A stretch of DNA of 9,172 bases from Acidisphaera sp035272265. GTDB lineage: Bacteria > Pseudomonadota > Alphaproteobacteria > Acetobacterales > Acetobacteraceae. The translations under genes and the position numbers were made by a program. Where the stretch lies: NCBI GenBank assembly GCA_035272265.1, contig DATEQV010000316.1, positions 1 through 9,172 of the forward strand, written 5' to 3'. Positions within the stretch are counted from its first letter, which is position 1, and every line of letters starts with the position of its first letter. This document shows, piece after piece, positions 1 to 6,000 of this stretch. The notes under the pieces are model-generated. The model made no database searches, was not told the origin of the DNA, and saw only the letters and a list, made by a program, of their open reading frames with translations.

Positions 1-36
1 CTGACGCCTGCGACGGTCCGCGGGCCTGCTCCGCCG

Positions 37-1083
37 ATGATCCTGTACTGGGCGGCAGACCCCTCGGCGTCTGCGGATGCCGCTGGCGCGCTGATCGCGG
101 CACTGGATGGCCGTCACGTGCAACGGCAGCAGGCGTTGGCCATCGGTCCCGTTCTGTCGGCCGCCGACGTCGCCATCGCCCATCGCCTGCAACTCGACGG
201 CGTGCAGGTGGAATTGGTGCTGCCATGTGCGCTTCCCGCTTGCCGCGACGCGCTGACCCCCGGCGTCGACCCGGCGCTGTTCGACGCGACGGTCGCCGCG
301 GCATCGACCGCCGCCTACGTGACGGCGGAAGGGCGGCCCGACGAGGCGGCTCTGGCCCTGCTCGCGCACCAGCAAGCGCGCGGTACGGCACTGTTGCGCG
401 GCGCGGGTCTGGCCGCTCCGGTCTGGCGTGCCGCGGCTGGGGCAGGCGGGCAAATCGAGATGTCGCTCGACGACGGACATGAGGAGGCGATGCTTCGGGC
501 GAGTCAGCGGTCGGCTGATGTGAAGCCGGGGGACCGGGTCTGGCGCGCGCTGCTGTTCGGAGACGTCAACGGGTTCAGCCGCCTCGACGAGGCCGGTCAG
601 CTGTTGTTCATCGAGCACGTGATCGGCGGCTTCGCCGACGCGCTCGCGGCTCGTGCCCCGTCGATCGATTATGTCGAGACCGCCGGCGACGGAATCTACG
701 TCGTACTCGGGTCCGTGCGCGAGGCGGCCGCATGCAGCCTCGGCATGCATGGCGTGCTGTCGCCCGCGCGTCTGCAATCCGTGGGACTGCCGGGCCATCT
801 GAAGCTCCGCATATCGGCCCATGCCGGACCGGTTCGGCGGATGTTCGATCGGGTGATCGGACGGCACCGCTACTGCGGCACCGAGGTCATCCGCACCGCG
901 CGCATCGAGCCGGTCACACCGCCCGGCGAGACGTATGTCACGGAGCAGTTCGCGGCGGCGCTCGCCTGCGCCGACGGCGCGGACTGGCGATGCGATTACG
1001 TCGGCATCCAGCCGATGGCCAAGGGCTTCGGATCGTGCCGGATGTACTCGTTGCAGCCGGCAGCGCCAGTACCCGCCCTCTGA
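37..1083 (+). CDS. Class III adenylate/guanylate cyclase-like protein, possibly 5'-truncated by the window edge
   Basis: Class III cyclases make cAMP or cGMP from ATP or GTP. The C-terminal half (about residues 168-340) carries the fold's hallmarks. The first metal-binding Asp is in LLFGDVNGFSRL (Asp176), the second is in ETAGDGIYV (Asp218), the conserved Arg is in RTARIEPVTPPGE (Arg289), and a Lys near the C-terminus sits in MAKGFGSCRMYSL (Lys329). The position four residues before Arg289, usually the transition-state Asn, is Ile285, so activity or substrate range may be altered. Residues 1-135 are an alpha/beta region containing VQVELVLPCALPACRDAL. From memory this resembles the N-terminal domain preceding cyclase domains in a proteobacterial family, possibly SLOG-like; this is weak. 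No membrane segment is visible, so the protein is probably cytosolic. The frame stays open to base 1 and the ATG at 37 lacks a clear ribosome binding site, so the true start may lie upstream. The protease gene follows 79 bases later. Confidence 0.85.
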   Translation: MILYWAADPSASADAAGALIAALDGRHVQRQQALAIGPVLSAADVAIAHRLQLDGVQVELVLPCALPACRDALTPGVDPALFDATVAAASTAAYVTAEGRPDEAALALLAHQQARGTALLRGAGLAAPVWRAAAGAGGQIEMSLDDGHEEAMLRASQRSADVKPGDRVWRALLFGDVNGFSRLDEAGQLLFIEHVIGGFADALAARAPSIDYVETAGDGIYVVLGSVREAAACSLGMHGVLSPARLQSVGLPGHLKLRISAHAGPVRRMFDRVIGRHRYCGTEVIRTARIEPVTPPGETYVTEQFAAALACADGADWRCDYVGIQPMAKGFGSCRMYSLQPAAPVPAL

Positions 1084-1162
1084 CCGCTTCCCGGCCACCT
1101 GGGCAGGTGACGCGGGACGGCAGCACGCACCATCTGGCCGAGCCTGAAACCGACGGACGCCC

Positions 1163-2122
1163 ATGCCACGCGACCCGATTCCATCCGCCCTTGATGCGGA
1201 CGACACGCTCGACCCGTATTCAGCCCGCGTCATCGGGGCCTACGAGCGCGTCGCACCCGCGGTTCTGCACGTCATGGCGGAGTTGCCCGGCCGCGCGCGG
1301 CACGGCCAGGGCTCCGGCATCGTCTTCACGCCCGACGGATACGCGCTGACCAACAGCCACGTCGTCTCCGGCGCGACCGGCGTGCGCGCGTCGCTGACCG
1401 ACGGACGGGAGTTCGCGGCCTCGCTCGTCGGCGACGATCCGGACACCGACATCGCCGTCCTGCGCCTATCCGGCACCGGGCTTCCGCATGCCGACCTTGG
1501 GCGGTCGGCATCCTTGCACGTCGGCGAGCTGGTGGTCGCGATCGGCAACCCGCTCGGCTTTCAGTGCACGCTGACCGCGGGCATCGTCAGCGCGCTCGGC
1601 CGCACGCTGCGCGCCCGCTCCGGGCGCCTGATCGAGAGCGTGATCCAGACAGACGCACCGCTCAATCCCGGCAACTCCGGCGGCCCGCTGGTGTCCGGCG
1701 CGGGCCTCGTCGTCGGCATCAACACGGCGATGATCCGGCCGGCGCAGGGCATCTGCTTCGCGATCGGGATCGACACCGCGTCGGACGTGGCACTGCGGCT
1801 GATGCGCGACGGGCGGGTCAAGCGCGCGCGGCTCGGCGTCACCACGCAGACCGTGCCGATCGAAACCCGCCTCCGCCGCGCGCTCGATTGGCCGTTCCGC
1901 ACCGGCGTGCTGGCCACGGAGGTCACCGACGGCGGACCCGCTGCGCGCGCCGGCGTGCGGCCGGGCGATCTCATCCTGAGCTTCGCCGGCGAGCAGATCT
2001 CGGGCGTCGACGATCTGCACCGGCGGCTGAGCGGCGAGCGCGCCGGAATCGAGACTTCCATCGACGTGCTGCGCCAGGGCGAACGCCGCAGCATGACCGT
2101 CATTCCCGAAGACGCGGGGTAG
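1163..2122 (+). CDS. HtrA/DegP-type trypsin-like serine protease (S1C) with one PDZ domain
   Basis: This is a 319-residue chymotrypsin-fold serine endopeptidase of the HtrA (MEROPS S1C) family. The full catalytic triad is visible: His66 in LTNSHVV, Asp96 in DPDTDIAVLRL and Ser172 in LNPGNSGGPL. A single PDZ domain occupies about residues 222-315, with GVLATEVTDGGPAARAGVRPG and the DLILSFAGEQI strand. Family members normally act on misfolded envelope proteins and have a signal peptide or N-terminal anchor. This one starts MPRDPIPSALDADD, with no hydrophobic stretch before the protease domain, so it is either cytosolic or its start is misplaced. The ribosome binding site before the ATG is weak (GGACG at short spacing), and I see no better in-frame start. 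It lies 79 bases downstream of the cyclase on the same strand, so shared transcription is possible. Its 3' end meets a minus-strand gene 7 bases away. Family assignment is secure; substrate is unknown. Confidence 0.93.
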   Translation: MPRDPIPSALDADDTLDPYSARVIGAYERVAPAVLHVMAELPGRARHGQGSGIVFTPDGYALTNSHVVSGATGVRASLTDGREFAASLVGDDPDTDIAVLRLSGTGLPHADLGRSASLHVGELVVAIGNPLGFQCTLTAGIVSALGRTLRARSGRLIESVIQTDAPLNPGNSGGPLVSGAGLVVGINTAMIRPAQGICFAIGIDTASDVALRLMRDGRVKRARLGVTTQTVPIETRLRRALDWPFRTGVLATEVTDGGPAARAGVRPGDLILSFAGEQISGVDDLHRRLSGERAGIETSIDVLRQGERRSMTVIPEDAG

Positions 2123-2129
2123 AGCGGGG

Positions 2130-2720
2130 TCACTGTCGGCGCAGCCGTTCGCGGTGCCGTCCTTGCGCGCGCCTGGCGGCGGAATCGTCGGCCGCCCGGC
2201 GCCGATGTTGATGATGGTCGCGCCGCCGGGCGGCCCGCGCGGAATGCGCGTGGGCGCGTGCGCGTCCGGCGGTGGTTCGACGGTGTCGGGCCGACGGCAG
2301 TCCGCCGCTTCTGTCCCGGGCGAGACGGCGGACGGCGCTTCGCGTGTCGGCCCTGCGGCGTCGCGGGCCATTTGGCGGTCGCGCAGGCGGGCGCTGTGGC
2401 GCTGGGCCATGCGGCGCAGCTTGCTTGCGTGGGCGCGCACGAGCCTGGCCTCGGCCGCGCGCCGCTCGGCGATGAACCAGGGTGTGGGTTCGGCGGCGCG
2501 GCGTTCGCGCCAGCGCGCCCAGCCGAGGCTGGCCCAGACCCCCGGCGGCGGGGGCGGGCGGGGCGTCCGCAAGGCGCGGAGGCGGCGGCAGCCGCATGGA
2601 CACGGCGATGTCGGGCGTGGGATCGGGCTCGGCGGGCACGCGGGTGGCGCGTGCATACGGCGTGGCGTTGAGGAGGCTGCGGTAGAGCCGCTTGAGGAAG
2701 GGCGGCAGGAAGTCGAACAT
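2130..2720 (-). pseudogene. Unknown protein gene, apparently frameshifted near 2540
   Basis: I do not recognise the family. The start is unusually well supported: AAAGGAGGGG lies just before the ATG, with AGGAGG 5 bases upstream. The first 60 or so codons (MFDFLPPFLKRLYRSLLNAT onward) have G/C-rich third positions and end in a proline/alanine-rich linker. After about base 2540 this frame becomes an arginine-rich shadow that stops with TGA at 2130-2132. The frame one base further on instead reads like protein: GVWASLGWARW, then a charged helix (ERRAAEARLVRAHASKLRR), then a proline-rich tail with GATIINIGAGRPTIPPP. Removing one G from the five-G run (plus-strand C run 2539-2543) would join the two parts. 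The second frame has no stop until base 1466, inside the protease gene, so the 3' end is also disturbed or a second shift is needed. Pseudogene, sequencing error and true frameshifting are all possible; the first two are likelier. Confidence 0.5.
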
Positions 2721-2723
2721 CAG

Positions 2724-2733
2724 CCCCTCCTTT
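2724..2733 (-). promoter_or_regulatory. Strong Shine-Dalgarno sequence that fixes the start at 2720
   Basis: Read on the minus strand this is AAAGGAGGGG. The AGGAGG core (2731 to 2726) sits 5 bases before the ATG at 2720. It is the best ribosome binding site in the window, and it is the main reason for calling a minus-strand gene here rather than the plus-strand or other minus-strand open frames across 2130-2750. Confidence 0.75.
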
Positions 2734-2784
2734 CAGTTTTGGGGGTCGCACAAAAGCCGGCCAGGATAATAGGCCTGAATGTGA

Positions 2785-2818
2785 GCCGGTGTCTAGGTTT
2801 AGTTTCTAGACTGCCGGC
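2785..2818. repeat. Imperfect hairpin GCCGG-GTCTAG / CTAGAC-CCGGC
   Basis: The arms are GCCGG and GTCTAG on the left (2785-2789, 2791-2796) and CTAGAC and CCGGC on the right (2806-2811, 2814-2818). There is a one-versus-two-base internal loop and a 9-base A+T-rich loop. It lies 65 bases upstream of the 2720 start on the minus strand. It could be an operator or an RNA hairpin. The right arm shares 13 bases with the hairpin at 7806-7825. Confidence 0.55.
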
Positions 2819-2931
2819 ACGCGGCGGCCGCGATGGTCTGGCCGGCGCTGGCAAGGAAGAAAATCGTAGTTAGCGGGGACAACCCAGGCCATGACGATAG
2901 TGGAACGACCTGGTCCCAGGCGAGTCCCCGT

Positions 2932-2965
2932 CAGGCTGAAGCCGTTCTCGAGCGTTTTCAGCCTG
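2932..2965. repeat. 9-bp inverted repeat with 16-base spacer
   Basis: CAGGCTGAA (2932-2940) is the exact reverse complement of TTCAGCCTG (2957-2965). The spacer contains CTCGAG. Just outside it, CGGGGAC (2874-2880) and GTCCCCG (2924-2930) form a second 7-bp inverted repeat. Role unknown. Confidence 0.55.
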
Positions 2966-2988
2966 GGTATGTTCGCGCTACTTTTCAA

Positions 2989-3018
2989 CGTCATGGTCCG
3001 CCTGCGCGGACCATGACG
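2989..3018. terminator. Perfect 13-bp stem with 4-base loop, candidate terminator of the dehydrogenase gene
   Basis: CGTCATGGTCCGC (2989-3001) pairs exactly with GCGGACCATGACG (3006-3018) around the loop CTGC. It starts 40 bases after the stop of the minus-strand dehydrogenase gene, a usual place for a transcription terminator. No T-tract follows on the minus strand (next bases are TTGAAAAG), so it is not a canonical Rho-independent terminator. It may instead be an mRNA-stabilising 3' hairpin or part of a repeat element. Confidence 0.45.
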
Positions 3019-3027
3019 AGACCAACG

Positions 3028-3045
3028 TGAGTGCGATCGCACTCA
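3028..3045. repeat. 18-bp perfect palindrome with GCGATCGC core
   Basis: TGAGTGCGATCGCACTCA reads the same on both strands and begins 13 bases past the dehydrogenase stop codon. Uninterrupted palindromes of this length often bind dimeric regulators. It may instead extend the transcript-end structure formed with the 2989-3018 stem 9 bases away. Confidence 0.6.
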
Positions 3046-3058
3046 GTTTGAAATTGCT

Positions 3059-6000
3059 CTAATCCGCGGCGAGCAACGCGCGCACCTGACGCGACGCGAC
3101 CACCAGCATTGACAGGTCCGGCCTGGGCGCCGCGCGCACCTGGGTCAGCGTCTCCTGCAGACGTGCCCAGGAACCAGCGCGTCCCGCCAGCCATGTGTCG
3201 AGCTCGACCCCGGCTTGGGTGACGCGACCAGCGACCGCGCATTGCAGGTCGAGCAACTCCTCGACCTGCGTCTCCAGCGCTTGCCGCTGCCATTGCGTGG
3301 CTGCGGGCACAGACGCCGCCCGCCCGCGCAGCATGTCCAGGCCCAACGTCTCGCCCGCCGCCAGGAAGGCACGCGCGGCCGCAGCGTCATTCCCCACGCG
3401 GGCGATATCGACGGCAGCGGCCAGCGTATCCAGCCGTGCGACCCGCTCTGCCAACGCATCCGGCACGCCGTCGGCGCGCCACGCCTCGGCGCGCGCGGCG
3501 AGTCCATGCGCGGCGTCCGCCGGCAGCAGGTCGCCTCGGTCCAGCCCGGCGGACAGCGCCGCGACGCCGGCCCGCAAGCGGGCGACACCGGGCGCACCGG
3601 GCTGCAGCAAGCGGCGCGCCGCACGCTCGGCCAGCGTCCGCACCGCAAGCAGCAGACGGATGATCACCGGAGCGCGGGCGGCGTCGTCCGCCGCCTCCGC
3701 CGCATCCCAGATCGAGTTCAGATCGAGCACGTCGCGCACGGTGAGGAAGGCACGCGCCACATCTGCCGAGGGCCGGCCGCTCGCCGCAGCGAGATCGACC
3801 ACGAAACCCGGGCCCATCCGGTTGACGACCTCGTTGGCGATCGACGTCGCCACGATCTCGCGCCGGAGCCGGTGGGCTGCGAGGTCGCGCGGCGAGACCG
3901 TGCGCATGCGCGGCGGGAAATAGGCGACGAGAAGCTGGTCCATCTCCGGCGCATCCGGCAGATCGGACGCGACCAACGCGGGGTCCAGTTCCATCTTCGC
4001 GGTGGCGAGCAATACCGCAAGCTCAGGCCGCGTCAGTCCGCGGCGCGCGGCCGCGCGCTCGGCCAGCGCCTCCTCGTCCGGCAGGAATTCGATGCGACGG
4101 TCGAGCCGGCCGGCCCGCTCCAGCGCGCGCATCAGGCGCACGTGCCGGTCGAGCAGCGCCGGCGCATCCGCCTCGTCCAGGGACAAAGCGAGCGGCTGCA
4201 GCACGTTGTCGCGCAGGACCAGCTCGGCGACCTCGTCGGTCATGGCGCCAAGGAAAGCGGCGCGCTCGTCGGCCGGCAGCACGCCGGAGTCGACGAACGC
4301 ATTCACCGCGATCTTGATGTTCACCTCGTGGTCCGAGGCGCTGACACCCGCCGAGTTGTCGATCGCGTCAGTGTTCAGCCGGCCACCGGCGAGCGCGTAT
4401 TCGACGCGCCCGCGCTGGGTCAACGCGAGATTGGCGCCCTCGCCCACCACCTTCGCCCGCAGCATCGCCGCGTCGACGCGTAGCGCGTCGTTGGCACGGT
4501 CGCCGGCGTCCGCATTGGTCTCGCTGGCGGCCTTCACGTACGTGCCGATGCCGCCGAACCACAGAAGATCGGCCGGGGCGCGCAACAGCGCCTGGATGAG
4601 CTGAGCCGGCGGCAGATGTTCCGCCTGGATGTCGAGCGCGGCCCGCGCTTCGGGCGAGATCGGGATCGACTTCGCTGCGCGCTCCCACACGCCGCCGCCG
4701 GCGGAGATCACCGCCCGGTCGTAGTCCGCCCAGGTCGAGCGTGGCAGCGCGAACATCCGCTGGCGCTCGGCGAAGCTGGCGGCGGTATCGGGGTTCGGAT
4801 CGATAAAGATGTGCTGGTGGTTGAACGCCGCGAGCAGCCGTGTCTGCCGCGAGAGCAGCATGCCGTTGCCGAACACGTCGCCCGACATGTCGCCGACGCC
4901 GACACACGTGAACGGCTGGGTCTGGATGTCGCGGCCCATCTCGCGGAAATGCCGCTTCACCGCCTCCCACGCGCCGCGCGCCGTGATGCCCATGACCTTG
5001 TGGTCGTAGCCGACCGAGCCGCCGCTGGCGAAGGCGTCGCCGAGCCAGAATCCGTATTCCGCCGCAATGCCATTGGCGATGTCGGAGAAGGTCGCGGTGC
5101 CCTTGTCGGCCGCGACGACCAGGTACGGGTCGTCGCCGTCGCGTCGCACCACGTCGGGCGGCGGCACGACCGCGTCGCCGCGCACCGTGTCAGTGACGTC
5201 GAGCAGACCCGAGATCAGCGTGCGGTAGCACGCCACGACTTCCTGCATCAGCGCGTCGCGCGCCGCCGGCGGTCGCTTCACCACGAACCCGCCCTTGGAG
5301 CCCACCGGCACGATCACCGCATTCTTGACCATCTGCGCCTTCATCAGGCCGAGGATCTCGGTGCGGAAATCCTCCTTCCGATCGGACCAGCGGATGCCGC
5401 CGCGCGCCACCGGGCCGCCGCGCAGGTGGCAGCCTTCGGCGCGCGGCGAATAGACGTAGATTTCCGCCCAGGGCTTCGGCTTCGGGATCAGGTCGAGCTC
5501 GCGGCTGGCGAACTTGATCGCCAGGCTGGAACGCCCGCCGCGATAGTGATTGGTGCGCAGCGCCGACCAGATCAGATCGAGGAACGAGCGCAGGATGCGA
5601 TCCTCGTCGAGCACGGAAACCGCATCCAAGGCTGCCAGGATGTCCGCGCGCAGACGGTCGCGTGCGGCCTCGCGGTCGCCTGCGAAGGCGGGATCGAAGC
5701 TGACGGCGAACAATTCGACCAGCTTGCGCGCGATGACCGGATGTGCGGCGGCCGTGTCCTCCATGTAAGCCTGGCTGAAGCCGCTGCCCGCCTGCCGCAG
5801 CACTTTGCAGCAGGCGCGCAGAATCGTCGTCTCGCGCGCGGTCAGCCCGGCGCGCAGCACAAGGCGATTGAATCCGTCGCTCTCCAGCGTGCCGGCCCAG
5901 GCGGCACCGAAGGCCTCGGCAAACCGCGGCGCGGCATCGTTTAGCGTCAGCTCCGGCCCGTCCCAGGCCAGGTCGAAGACTTGCAGCCACAACGGCTGCG

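Larger units (their letters stand above)
2721..3058. other. Noncoding spacer rich in inverted repeats
   Basis: This 338-base spacer lies between the stop of the glutamate dehydrogenase gene and the start of the 2720 gene, both on the minus strand. It is visibly less G+C-rich than the flanking genes. It holds at least five inverted repeats: 2785-2818, 2874-2930 (CGGGGAC/GTCCCCG arms), 2932-2965 (CAGGCTGAA/TTCAGCCTG arms), 2989-3018 and 3028-3045. CCCAGGC also occurs twice (2883-2889 and 2915-2921), each able to pair with GCCTGGG at 2961-2967, so alternative folds are possible. The short open frames here (a minus-strand frame of 78 codons across 2806-3042, for example) lack good starts and look incidental. 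It could be a terminator/leader region, a structured RNA or a copy of a palindromic interspersed repeat. Confidence 0.6.

Noticed and set aside
1096..1109. Small hairpin CACCT-GGGC-AGGTG between the cyclase and protease genes
   Set aside because: The stem is only 5 bp and no T-tract follows, so it is not supportable as a terminator.
1466..2656. Minus-strand open frame of 396 codons running through the protease gene
   Set aside because: Its first part (about 2130-2540) carries the probable coding signal of the broken 2720 gene, but the rest is the antisense of a clearly coding protease. As one gene it is implausible.
2154..2873. Plus-strand open frame of 239 codons
   Set aside because: It is antisense to the better-supported minus-strand gene, lacks a good ribosome binding site, and extends into the noncoding spacer.
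2806..3042. Minus-strand open frame of 78 codons in the spacer (contains GPGRSTIVMAWVVPANYDF)
   Set aside because: It runs through the palindromes, has no ribosome binding site and its start lies inside the 18-bp palindrome. It more likely reflects translation of a structured or repeated noncoding element.
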